This document shows, in pieces, positions 15,708 to 25,988 of a stretch of 57,335 bases of DNA. Position 1 is the stretch's first letter. Every line of letters begins with the position of its first letter. Position numbers and translations under genes: made by a program. This DNA is from CAYMCO01 sp964388955 (GTDB lineage Bacteria > Chloroflexota > Anaerolineae > Anaerolineales > E44-bin32). The stretch spans positions 1-57,335 of the forward strand of contig CAYMCO010000036.1 in the NCBI GenBank assembly GCA_964388955.1, given 5' to 3'. Below the pieces are notes generated by a model that was given only the letters and a program-made list of their open reading frames with translations, made no database searches and was not told the origin of the DNA.

Positions 15708-16526
15708 TCGGCAGCCTCCTTATCCACTCAAGACCAGCTTAATCCGATGGCCGGAAACTGGCCAGTGAAAACCCTCCTAACCCGCGAAAACGTCCTTCAG
15801 TGTTAATGAATGGGGCATCATTCTCATATCCCGCCAAATACGCTCTCCATGGCTGACAATTGGTTAGATGGCCATGGGTGGCTTAACGAATATCGGAGAG
15901 AGCCCCGCCCACAACGGCGCGGGGGGGCGCGATCAGGGCCCAATCGCGCCCCATGACGTCCTTCCTCATTCGTTGGCAGGGGGGCTGTCCAAGGAGAAGT
16001 CCTGCGGCGCGAAATCGATCTGGGAGTAGGTGAAAGCAGGCGGTCCCGATGCCGGCAGCTGCGCCGTATTGTGTGTCGCGCCGACCGGCCCACATTCGGC
16101 GCACTTACGTCTATCTCCGCAGCTCAGGCGCCCTTCCTTCTGGAAGTAACTGGGCCGGCGATTCGGGGAGGCGCATCTCGAGTGCCGAATGCCTCTTCGA
16201 TATTCCTTACGAGGGAATCGGTACTTGGCGCGAGGTGTATCGAGATGCGCGCCGGGTATGGGGTCGATTACGCCGCACCTCTCGATACGAGCCTGGCTGC
16301 GCTTTGGCTCTACTTGAGCTGCGCCTTATTCGTCACGCCGGCGCATCCTTTCTTTCGCAGCAACGGGGTGCTTCTTAGGAGGGCTGAGGGGTCGATGCAA
16401 TGGCGGTGGAAACCGAAGGTCGTCAAGCGAAACCCCCAAGGGGGTCCTGATATTGAGGGCATTTCGTAGGGACGTTGCATGCTGCGTCGGGGCGATGGCT
16501 TATGATTATCCGAGGAGTCTTTCGTT
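15708..16526. other. Gene-poor interval upstream of korD
   Basis: About 820 bp with no credible gene. Open frames here lack SD sites and have shadow-like composition. On the minus strand a short open stretch ending near 15984 (last residues IDFAPQDFSLDSPPANE) looks protein-like and could be a decayed 3' gene end, but no start or homologue is recognised. A dispersed repeat (family Y) lies at 16165-16300. Confidence 0.5.
16165..16300 (+). repeat. Dispersed inverted-repeat element, family Y, copy 1
   Basis: Positions 16165-16188 are identical to 24449-24472, and 16231-16245 to 24485-24499. The left arm GGCGCATCTCGA pairs with TCGAGATGCGC at 16240-16250, so the element can fold back. The middle holds a small GATTCC/GGAATC-like hairpin. 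This looks like a MITE- or REP-type intergenic repeat. Confidence 0.65.
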
Positions 16527-16568
16527 GATGGCTGATGGCCGATAGCTACTCCCCTGCTCCCGTGCCCA
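16527..16568. repeat. Heptamer-phased repeat tract overlapping a gene end
   Basis: Six successive 7-bp units in strict phase, starting GATGGCT GATGGCC and ending in C-rich units such as TGCTCCC. The tract runs through the stop codon (16546-16548) and the last codons of the neighbouring minus-strand gene. It resembles heptanucleotide short tandem repeats known from cyanobacteria. Confidence 0.6.
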
Positions 16569-18039
16569 ATCCTGGCGGATTGAAGTAACTATAGGCAGCG
16601 CGTGATAGTTTGCTGAAGAGCGTGGAGGCCGGTTCCCACAACATTTCGGGGTCGTCCCACAGGAAAGCCGAGAAGATGTAGTCGCCGCCGGGAGAGTACA
16701 CCACCCCCGCATCACCCACCATGTCCAAAGGGGACTCGGTCCAACCATGCTTGTGCGCCACGCGCGTCCCTTCCGGCACACCCGCTTCAATCAATACGCC
16801 GATCTTGTTCTGGGCCATCACATCGAGGATCTTCCGGCATTCCGCCGGATCGATCTGCCCCGGAAAGGCCGCCAGCAGAGCACCGCCCCCCTTTGCGCAG
16901 GCGTAAAGATCGGACAGCAATGTCCCCAAGTCCTGCACTGTGGTCTGGTTGAATTGGTTTGCCCCGGTGTCAATATCCTCCCGCTGATTGGCCTCGGTCT
17001 TCGGTATTGCGCCGGAAAGGGAGACCGGCGGAGGATGATACCAGGCGACCAGGAAGGAGTTGTCCAAGCCCAGCTCCCTGAGGGTCTCGGTGACGTACAG
17101 CGGGCCGCTCTCCTCATCGATACGCTCCATCAGCCAGTCGGCCGGATCGTTTCCGGAGTAGGCGAGCATCTCAGATAGCAATCGCTCCGCCTCAGCATCG
17201 AGCGGCAGATCGAAATAGCGGAAGAAGGTCACAGCAACGGCGATCTTCATGGTCGAACCGGCGTCATATGCGATGCCGGGATCCGCAGGGAACTCCTGAT
17301 TGCGGTAGTAGGCGGAGTGCACCACCTCACCCGTGCGCAAATCCTCGATGAAGAAGCTGGCCAGACCGTCGAAGCCCTCTACTTCCAGGATTTGGCCGAG
17401 GAGTGTATCCAAGGTCGCCAACTGGGGCCGGGGCGAGCCGCTCGCGTACACGGGAAGTACCACGGTCCGGCTGCTGGGGCTCATAAGCACCTCGCCCACC
17501 AGTTCCGTCGCCCGGGCAATGTCCAGCACCCTCCCCGGCTCGCCCGGCTCGAAGACAGGCTGGCCGGGGATGGGGCGGGCGGGGGTGGGCGGCTCGTCAT
17601 AGCGGGAGGCGATGTCCGCCAACGCCTCCTCCACCTTGTCGCGGGAGTAGTCCGCGACAAGCGGGAGCCGATCCGCCTGTCCGGGTCTGCCCCACAGATA
17701 GTCCCAGAAGCCGCTCCAGAAGTCATCCCCGGTGCGCATCAATTCGGCGGCGGCGAAGATTGCCTCGGTGTCGATGCGGAAATCAACCCGGCCGGGAGGA
17801 AGCAGGATCAACTGGTTCTCATAGTACAGCTCGATGGGAGTGCTGTAGGTCTGCAGCAGGCGCTCCAGCGCCTGATTGCGATCCACACCCCCCACAGGGA
17901 CACCGGCGATTGTTAAGGACTGCGGAAGTCGAGCCCGGTTCCTGCTGTAGCCAACCAGCTCATAGAATAGGAGCACGATGGCGATCAGTATGAAGACCAA
18001 CGATATCCAGCGGAGCAGGTTGGGCGTTCGCCGACGCAT
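16546..18039 (-). CDS. Membrane-anchored class A beta-lactamase-like serine hydrolase
   Basis: A 497-residue protein. One N-terminal membrane anchor (about residues 9-28) is followed by a region like the PG_binding_4 domain (IAGVPVGGVDRNQALERLL) and a class A beta-lactamase/penicillin-interacting domain (about 235-485). Active-site boxes are visible: S-x-x-K as STMK, the S-x-N box as YSGND and the K-[TSH]-G box as KHGW. The acylation and general-base elements are thus present, but the domain combination suggests a cell-wall enzyme rather than an antibiotic-resistance enzyme. The ATG at 18039 begins MRRRTPNLLRW, a good anchor N-region. The last residues are encoded by a heptamer repeat tract. 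Confidence 0.75.
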   Translation of the reverse strand: MRRRTPNLLRWISLVFILIAIVLLFYELVGYSRNRARLPQSLTIAGVPVGGVDRNQALERLLQTYSTPIELYYENQLILLPPGRVDFRIDTEAIFAAAELMRTGDDFWSGFWDYLWGRPGQADRLPLVADYSRDKVEEALADIASRYDEPPTPARPIPGQPVFEPGEPGRVLDIARATELVGEVLMSPSSRTVVLPVYASGSPRPQLATLDTLLGQILEVEGFDGLASFFIEDLRTGEVVHSAYYRNQEFPADPGIAYDAGSTMKIAVAVTFFRYFDLPLDAEAERLLSEMLAYSGNDPADWLMERIDEESGPLYVTETLRELGLDNSFLVAWYHPPPVSLSGAIPKTEANQREDIDTGANQFNQTTVQDLGTLLSDLYACAKGGGALLAAFPGQIDPAECRKILDVMAQNKIGVLIEAGVPEGTRVAHKHGWTESPLDMVGDAGVVYSPGGDYIFSAFLWDDPEMLWEPASTLFSKLSRAAYSYFNPPGLGTGAGE

Positions 18040-18142
18040 TCCACCTCCAATGGCGCGAGTATATCACGCTCCTCTTCCCGGAGAGATTCGTGGCCGCCGG
18101 GGCCCCCCAAGGAAGGTAGGTAGGAGAAGCGCTTACTGCCTT

Positions 18143-18180
18143 GCCGTTGGAACGTTGACACGTTCGAACGTTCCAACGGC
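18143..18180. repeat. 14-bp perfect inverted repeat, heptamer-like
   Basis: Arms GCCGTTGGAACGTT (18143-18156) and its exact complement (18167-18180) enclose a 10-nt loop, downstream of valS and upstream of the serine hydrolase. The sequence also has 7-bp phasing (GTTGGAA CGTTGAC). There is no T-tract, so it is more likely an mRNA-stabilising or REP-like hairpin than an intrinsic terminator. Confidence 0.7.
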
Positions 18181-18252
18181 CTGCCCGCGATCGCGTACTC
18201 GCATCGCCGAGCACTTAGGCCAGCGCCGATCCAGCCTCGATTCCAAGAATGT

Positions 18253-20937
<2,685 letters not shown>

Positions 20938-21050
20938 CGAATCTCCCTCCCATTCGCGTCAGCACAATGAGCCTCCTGGCCCTCGAGAAGCGCTGCGCCT
21001 CTCGATCGCTCCAACTTGGGCGAGCGAGTGGCCCCAGCTTTCCTTGGGGG

Positions 21051-21346
21051 CCCAATTAAAGAAAGAACCCTCCGTCCACGAGGACGAAGGGTCAACCTCC
21101 GCGGTACCACCCCGTTCCGTCTGCCGTTTCCGGGCCGACGTACTCAGCACCCCGATTGGATCGAGGATTCGCTGTAACGGGCTCACCCGCGCTGTTCTAC
21201 TCTCCCTCCCGAAGGGGATTTCTTCAGCGCGCCTGCCGGGCGACATTCGACGGGGGTCCCTGAGGCGGCTTCCAGCCAGTGGCCGCACATTCTCTGGCAG
21301 CGAATGGCCCGCCTACTCCTCCCGGCGCGTCACATTTCCAACGATT
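21051..21346 (-). ncRNA. T-box riboswitch of valS
   Basis: On the minus strand the 14-nt T-box core GGGTGGTACCGCGG (21112-21099) is complete. It is followed by a terminator stem (21093-21066) and a T-rich run. Upstream is a long stem-I-like region with the AGAGAA and GGCTGGAAGCC apical-loop elements. A GUC triplet in the specifier-loop region (near 21251) would match valine but was not proven by folding. Uncharged tRNA-Val should pair with the T-box bulge and prevent termination, which raises valS expression on valine shortage. Confidence 0.9.
21055..21093 (-). terminator. Conditional intrinsic terminator of the T-box
   Basis: Read on the minus strand, GACCCTTCGTCC pairs with GGACGGAGGGT across a TCGT loop and is followed by TTCTTTCTTT. 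It competes with the T-box antiterminator. Confidence 0.85.
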
Positions 21347-21352
21347 TTGCGC

Positions 21353-21382
21353 ATTATAGCAAATCGGGCTGTCAGGCGTCAA
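21353..21382 (-). promoter_or_regulatory. Promoter of the T-box-valS transcript
   Basis: TTGACG (21382-21377), an 18-nt spacer and TATAAT (21358-21353) on the minus strand. Predicted start is near 21346, directly before the stem I region. Confidence 0.75.
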
Positions 21383-21394
21383 TGAGGCGTGAAT

Positions 21395-21520
21395 AGGGGG
21401 TAGTGAGTTGTGAGCAGGGATTAGGGATCGGAGGAACAGGGGAACCATCAACCTTCCAATCTGCCACCTTCAACCGGGCATCCCCTGCCCCGCTCCCCCT
21501 GCTCCCATGCTCCCCTGCAC
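21395..21520. repeat. Heptamer-phased repeat region
   Basis: Between the valS promoter and the MscS gene the sequence falls into 7-bp units: TAGTGAG TTGTGAG, then CAGGGAT TAGGGAT, later CAACCTT CCAATCT and a C-rich run with GCTCCC units. There are several different heptamer families in one interval. Confidence 0.55.
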
Positions 21521-21548
21521 GCTCTCTTTGACTGCCGGCGGGGCACAG

Positions 21549-22679
21549 TCACATCTCCGCCGACCCCTGGCCCTGCGCAAATGACGAACGGAATGCGCGG
21601 GCGAGTCGCTCTGCGTTCCGTTCGTCGATCTCATGGTGCAGCGTTCGGATCGGGGCCGGTAGCTCAATGCCCTCCCGGGTCAACGCATCCAAGAGCGCGC
21701 TATTCACCCTGTCGAACATGCGGCGTGCGTCGTGATACGAGTCCAGCCACCAACGCACCCGGAATATCATCGCCGAATCCCCGAATTCGAGGAACAGCGC
21801 TTCGACGCGCCTATCTTGGAGCACCCCTGGGACCGTTCGCACGGTGTCGGTCATTACCCCCCGCGCATGCTCGATGTCAGTTCCGTAGGCCACACCCAAT
21901 TCAATCTCAATTCGGTACTGGGTGTCCGGATAGGAGTAGTTGACCACCAGGCTCTTTCCGATCACCGAATTCGGCACAATCACCATGCGATTATCCCGTG
22001 TGCGCACGCGCGTGCTCCGCAAACCGATATCCACCACGTCACCCCAGGTGCTCAAATCCAGAATCTCGATGCGGTCCCCCACCCGGAAGGGCTGGTCAAT
22101 CATAATCATGAATCCGTTGATCATGTCTGCCAGAGAGGCCTGCGCGGCGAGCGCTACGGCCAGTGACCCGATCCCCAGGGTTGTAATCAGACCAGTGACA
22201 TCGATCTCAAAGCGAGAGAGCAAGGTGATGACGGCGATCATGCCAATGGCGATGAAACCGACGCGGCGGACAAAAGGCATCCACTGCCGCTTCAGGCGCA
22301 CCCCCGCCTGCTCGGCGACCTCCGCGGCATACCAATCGCTGAGCTGGTCAATGGCGCGGTAGGCGATGATCAAGCTCAGCAGCAAATAGAGGGCAAAGAA
22401 GAGATCGGGGAGGTATCGGCTCCAGGCCTCAGGAAGGAAAGCCAGCCGCCCCAGCACGGCGCGCAAAACGAGGACCAATAACAGCCAATATAATGGTGGA
22501 CGGACGATCTTCAGCACAATCTCATCCAGACTCGTGGGGGTGCGGCTGGTGACCATGGCCAGACCACGGTCAAGCACAAGCGCGATCAGCCAGCGCCCTA
22601 TCAGTGCCGCCAAAACCACAATCCCGGCCGAAATGCCAATGTCCGCCCATTGTCCGCCGTTCAATCCAAATAGCTGCAT
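21549..22679 (-). CDS. MscS-family mechanosensitive ion channel
   Basis: A 376-residue membrane protein with four or five hydrophobic segments (about residues 10-30, 60-85, 92-112, 140-165, 168-195). The MscS pore-lining and beta-domain signature follows: TTLGIGSLAVALAAQASLAD, INGFMIMIDQPFRVGDRIEI. It probably opens on membrane tension to release solutes during osmotic downshock. The ATG at 22679 has AGGAGG 6 nt ahead; in-frame codons upstream encode an unlikely hydrophilic N-terminus. It is monocistronic. Confidence 0.88.
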   Translation of the reverse strand: MQLFGLNGGQWADIGISAGIVVLAALIGRWLIALVLDRGLAMVTSRTPTSLDEIVLKIVRPPLYWLLLVLVLRAVLGRLAFLPEAWSRYLPDLFFALYLLLSLIIAYRAIDQLSDWYAAEVAEQAGVRLKRQWMPFVRRVGFIAIGMIAVITLLSRFEIDVTGLITTLGIGSLAVALAAQASLADMINGFMIMIDQPFRVGDRIEILDLSTWGDVVDIGLRSTRVRTRDNRMVIVPNSVIGKSLVVNYSYPDTQYRIEIELGVAYGTDIEHARGVMTDTVRTVPGVLQDRRVEALFLEFGDSAMIFRVRWWLDSYHDARRMFDRVNSALLDALTREGIELPAPIRTLHHEIDERNAERLARAFRSSFAQGQGSAEM

Positions 22680-22828
22680 CTCCGTCCTCCTCTGCATCTT
22701 CGCTCTGCCGCAGGTCAGGGCGGGACTATTAAACACTATCATTCCACCCATGGGCAAAAGCGGTCCCCAGAGATGCACCCGTCCCCAAGAGGGGTCTACG
22801 CCCACACGTCCGGGAAAAGGAGGTTAGA

Positions 22829-22858
22829 ATGGGTTTGAGCTTATCCAAAGAAAGATGA
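22829..22858 (+). CDS. Possible 9-residue leader peptide
   Basis: ATG at 22829 preceded by AAGGAGG 6 nt upstream, one of the best SD sites here. It encodes MGLSLSKER and stops 27 bp before the OsmC-like start. It could couple translation into the downstream gene, or it could be fortuitous. Confidence 0.3.
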   Translation: MGLSLSKER

Positions 22859-22885
22859 CCAATGGACGATCGCGAGGAGGCTGGC

Positions 22886-23314
22886 ATGGCGGAACGAAGA
22901 GCGGAAGCCATATGGGAAGGCAATCTGAGGGACGGCCGAGGCAAGGTGAAAGTGGCCAGCGGCGCTCTGGAGGCGAATTACTCGTACGCATCGCGTTTTG
23001 AAGAGGGCGCGGGCACAAACCCGGAGGAGCTCATCGGCGCCGCACACGCGGGCTGCTTCTCCATGGCTTTTTCAGGCGGTCTGACCAAGGCGGGATTTGA
23101 GCCCAAGCGGATTCGAACGGAAGCCAGAGTGCGCTTGGAAAAGCTCGAGGGCGGATTCTCAATCACGCATGTCTATTTGGACACCTCTGCCGAGGTGCCC
23201 GGGATCGATGAAGCGACCTTTCAGGAAGCGGCGCAGAGCGCGAAGGATGGATGCCCGGTATCCATGGCGCTGACGGGCGTGGAAATCCACCTGAACGCCA
23301 AACTGGTGCAGTAG
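22886..23314 (+). CDS. OsmC-family peroxide-detoxifying protein
   Basis: A 142-residue OsmC/Ohr-fold protein that reduces organic peroxides with two reactive cysteines. The N-terminal strand AEAIWEGNLRDGRG and NPEELIGAAHAGCFSMAF (peroxidatic Cys) are typical OsmC, as is the second Cys in DGCPVSMALTGVEI. The ATG at 22886 has GAGGAGG 5 nt ahead; an ATG at 22862 is in frame but has no SD of its own. It lies divergent from the MscS gene, in line with a stress role. Confidence 0.87.
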   Translation: MAERRAEAIWEGNLRDGRGKVKVASGALEANYSYASRFEEGAGTNPEELIGAAHAGCFSMAFSGGLTKAGFEPKRIRTEARVRLEKLEGGFSITHVYLDTSAEVPGIDEATFQEAAQSAKDGCPVSMALTGVEIHLNAKLVQ

Positions 23315-23405
23315 TTCGTCGTTCGCTCGATTCACAGTGTGGAGTATGAAGCTCGCCCACGGATCCTCGCGGGTTTGAGGCGGGCGAGCACGGGGAGGGC
23401 GAAAT

Positions 23406-23960
23406 ATGAGTCCCGCAGGCAGATCCTATGACCCAAATGCGGAACCCTTGAGCCGTATATTGCGCGCGAAATACGCGATGGACGATGGCTGGATCGCAAA
23501 CCTTTTTGCGGAGGCAACGGTATGTCACGTCGCCACCGTCTGGGACGATCAGCCGTTTCTCACACCGCTCAACTTCTGGTTCCGGCCAGACTCCCGTGAA
23601 ATCTTCTTCCACACCAACCTCACAGGGCGCCTTCGGGCGAATATCGAGCGCAATCCGAAGGTCTGCATCGAGGTCAGCCGCCTCGGGGAATTTCTACCCG
23701 CGGAGACCGCGTTGGACTTCACCGTGACCTACGAGAGCGCCGTTGCGTATGGCATAGCGCGCATCCTCGACGACGCGCAGCAGCAACGGGACGCACTCTA
23801 CGGCCTGCTGCATAAGCACTTCCCGCATCTTCGGGACGGCGTCGATTACGCGGCCATCAGCGACCAGGAATTGGCCAGGACCAGCGTCTATGCCGTGAAG
23901 ATTGACCAATGGAGCGGCAAGAGCAATTGGGAGCGGGAAGGCGACGCAGGGGTGAGCTAG
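23406..23960 (+). CDS. Pyridoxamine 5'-phosphate oxidase-like flavin protein
   Basis: A 184-residue split-barrel protein of the PNPOx-like family. The FMN-type core shows CHVATVWDDQPFLTPLNFWF, IFFHTNLTGRLRANIERNPKVCIEV, and the C-terminal PHLRDGVDYAAISDQEL and VYAVKIDQWSGK, a signature of the Bll4720-like group. It probably binds a flavin or F420/heme; the substrate is unknown. SD GGGAGGG lies about 6 nt before the ATG. A decayed second copy of its C-terminus lies 200 bp downstream. Confidence 0.82.
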   Translation: MSPAGRSYDPNAEPLSRILRAKYAMDDGWIANLFAEATVCHVATVWDDQPFLTPLNFWFRPDSREIFFHTNLTGRLRANIERNPKVCIEVSRLGEFLPAETALDFTVTYESAVAYGIARILDDAQQQRDALYGLLHKHFPHLRDGVDYAAISDQELARTSVYAVKIDQWSGKSNWEREGDAGVS

Positions 23961-24129
23961 AAGCCCGGCCTTGCCCCCTGCCAGCGCTGACGCCGTTTGG
24001 CCGCGGAAAATCTTCCACCTCCGCTCTCGCTTCGACGAGCAGTCTGCGAGCAGAAACATTTGACTCTTATCGGAGAAAGCGGTAAAGAGTCGCCCGCCTC
24101 GCCTGCGGGTGGCCCGGGAGATCAGCTAG

Positions 24130-24240
24130 AGGCGAATCGTGCCCTGCAGGGTAGACGTTTACCTCACTTGCGCCCCGGGATGGGCTATGGATCCATCGCT
24201 GATCGGGAGTTGGCCGGAACCTTCGCCCAGGGGTTGAAGG
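24130..24240 (+). pseudogene. Decayed C-terminal remnant of a PNPOx-like paralogue
   Basis: One frame reads ALQGRRLPHLRPGMGYGSIADRELAGT. This aligns with ALYGLLHKHFPHLRDGVDY and the following AAISDQELART of the intact gene just upstream. Only about 35 residues are recognisable; flanking DNA shows no N-terminal half. It looks like the tail of a former tandem duplicate. Confidence 0.6.
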
Positions 24241-24278
24241 CCGAAGCGTACAGGGCCATTCCGCATCGCGAATTGGCC

Positions 24279-24328
24279 CGCCCCTGAAGAGGGATCCACC
24301 CGGCGGGGGTGCGCTCCATCCTGGGGGG
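24279..24328. repeat. Dispersed repeat family X, back-to-back copies
   Basis: A forward copy (CCCCTGAAGAGGGA..., from 24281) runs into an inverted copy that shares GGGGGTGCGCTCCAT (24305-24319) with the reverse complement of 27194-27208. It resembles the end of an IS or MITE. Confidence 0.5.
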
Positions 24329-24412
24329 CAATCTGACACGGGGGACTTGTACCTGCCGCACCCGGTCAACAACACAGGCCAGGCCTCTCGTTACACGGTT
24401 CCGCTCGCCGAT

Positions 24413-24508
24413 ACTCGAGATGCGACCTGCTTCGTACGTTCCGATTGTGGGGAGGCGCATCTCGAGTGCCGAGTGGTGAAACCACGAGGTGTATCGAGAG
24501 GAGCGCCG
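24413..24508 (+). repeat. Dispersed inverted-repeat element, family Y, copy 2
   Basis: Contains the 24-bp block identical to copy 1 (24449-24472) and the 15-bp block at 24485-24499. ACTCGAGATGCG (24413-24424) is the exact complement of 24456-24467. The middle has a perfect GTGGT-GAA-ACCAC hairpin. Confidence 0.65.
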
Positions 24509-24532
24509 TACACTCACTCTCAAGCAGCCGCG

Positions 24533-24556
24533 CCCCCTGAAATGGAACACACACCC
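24533..24556 (+). repeat. Dispersed repeat family X, copy
   Basis: CCCCCTGAAATGGA (24533-24546) is identical to 27185-27198. It is oriented opposite to the 24305 copy, so the interval 24280-24560 is framed by imperfect inverted repeats. Confidence 0.5.
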
Positions 24557-24572
24557 CGGCGGAGGCCTGGTT

Positions 24573-24599
24573 TTGCCGAATACGCGCTTCCGGTATAAT
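24573..24599 (+). promoter_or_regulatory. Promoter of ruvB
   Basis: A perfect TATAAT at 24594-24599, with TTGCCG (24573-24578) 15 nt upstream as a weak -35. Transcription would begin about 7-8 nt after the -10, at or next to the ATG at 24607. Confidence 0.6.
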
Positions 24600-24606
24600 G
24601 CGAGAT

Positions 24607-25638
24607 ATGTCGAACCCCAGAGGACGCATCATCACCTCGCATAAGAAGAAGGAGGACCTTCCCGAGATCTCGCTCCGACCCACCCTGTTGGCGGAGATGA
24701 TCGGTCAGGATCGAGTCCGTGAGAACCTGTTCATCCTGATCGAAGCCTGCAAAGGGCGCGGGGAGCCCCTGGATCATGTGTTGTTCTACGGCCCACCGGG
24801 CCTCGGCAAAACGACTCTGGCGCACATCCTGGCCAACGAGATGGCGGTGGATATCAAGGTCACCTCCGGCCCCGCCATCGAGCGCGCGGGCGACCTGGCG
24901 GCGATTCTGACCAATCTGCAAACGGGGGACATCCTGTTCATCGACGAAATCCACCGGTTGGGCAGAGCCGTCGAGGAGATCCTCTATCCCGCTATGGAGG
25001 ATTTCGCGCTGGACATCACCATCGGCAAAGGGCCCAGCGCGCGGTCCATCCGCTTGCAGCTGCCGTATTTCACCGTTGTCGGTGCCACCACTCGCCTGGC
25101 ATTGCTCACCTCCCCGCTGCGGAGCCGCTTCGGCGCCATTCACCGGCTGGATTTCTACGAATCGCAATCTATGCAGGCAATCGTGGAGCGCGCCGCCGAG
25201 GTGCTGGAGGTCGCCATCGACGAAGGGGGCGTGATGGAGATCGCTTGCCGCGCGCGAGGCACCCCGCGGGTCGCCTTGCGCTTGCTCCGGCGCGTGCGTG
25301 ACTACGCCCAAGTGCGGGCAGATGGTCATATCACCCGAGGTGTTGCCTCCGACGCGCTGGCGCTGATGGAGGTGGATGACCTGGGGCTGGACGACGCAGA
25401 CCGCCGGGTACTGCATACCATCATCGAGAAATTCAATGGCGGGCCTGTGGGCTTGCAGACAATCGGAGCCTCAATCAGCGAGGAGCCTGACACCATCATG
25501 GATGTGGTGGAACCCTATCTGCTGCAGCTCGGATTCATAGACCGTACCTCTCAGGGCCGAGTGGCAACTGCCCGGGCCTACGAGCATCTGGGGGTCCAGC
25601 CTCCCGGGAACGTGCAGCCCCGCTTACCCGAGGTGTAA
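24607..25638 (+). CDS. ruvB: Holliday junction branch migration helicase RuvB
   Basis: AAA+ motor that drives branch migration of Holliday junctions with RuvA (343 aa). Motifs: the N-terminal LRPTLLAEMIGQDRV, Walker A FYGPPGLGKTTLA, Walker B ILFIDEIHRL, sensor 1 GATTR, and a C-terminal winged helix with GLDDADRRVLHTIIEKFNGGPVG. The ATG at 24607 is chosen because the earlier in-frame ATG (24598) lies inside the -10 box. With the start site near 24607 the mRNA may be leaderless, and no SD is present. ruvA and ruvC are not nearby. Confidence 0.95.
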   Translation: MSNPRGRIITSHKKKEDLPEISLRPTLLAEMIGQDRVRENLFILIEACKGRGEPLDHVLFYGPPGLGKTTLAHILANEMAVDIKVTSGPAIERAGDLAAILTNLQTGDILFIDEIHRLGRAVEEILYPAMEDFALDITIGKGPSARSIRLQLPYFTVVGATTRLALLTSPLRSRFGAIHRLDFYESQSMQAIVERAAEVLEVAIDEGGVMEIACRARGTPRVALRLLRRVRDYAQVRADGHITRGVASDALALMEVDDLGLDDADRRVLHTIIEKFNGGPVGLQTIGASISEEPDTIMDVVEPYLLQLGFIDRTSQGRVATARAYEHLGVQPPGNVQPRLPEV

Positions 25639-25641
25639 TCC

Positions 25642-25878
25642 ATGCCTGACATGAGCTCACTGGGCCGCTGGATTCTGATCCTCGGCCTCATCATCGCTGG
25701 AATTGGTGGGATCCTCATGTTGGCCGGCAAGATGGGACTCCCTATCGGCCGGTTGCCAGGGGATATCCGTGTGCAGTCCCGGGGCGTCACCTGCTTCTTG
25801 CCCCTGGCGAGCACGCTGCTGCTCAGTCTGCTCCTCACCGTGCTCTTGAACCTGATCGCGCGCTGGCTGAACAAATAA
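25642..25878 (+). CDS. DUF2905 small membrane protein
   Basis: A 78-residue protein with two membrane helices (about residues 7-29 and 51-73) joined by the conserved DUF2905 loop KMGLPIGRLPGDIRVQ. Function is unknown. It starts 3 bp after the ruvB stop, with GAGGTG ahead, and ruvB-DUF2905-queA order recurs in many bacteria. Confidence 0.85.
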   Translation: MPDMSSLGRWILILGLIIAGIGGILMLAGKMGLPIGRLPGDIRVQSRGVTCFLPLASTLLLSLLLTVLLNLIARWLNK

Positions 25879-25988
25879 CGCTGTGTCAGCCACGATCCCC
25901 CCTTGTCCACTCAGCGGGAACACCATGCTGCATCCCTCTTGGGGCCGAAGAAGAACTGGCCAATCAACAATAGGCGGAGCGGGGACGC

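Noticed and set aside
15970..16123. Minus-strand open stretch ending IDFAPQDFSLDSPPANE
   Set aside because: Protein-like tail, but no start, no SD and no recognised family; kept only as a remark in the intergenic note.
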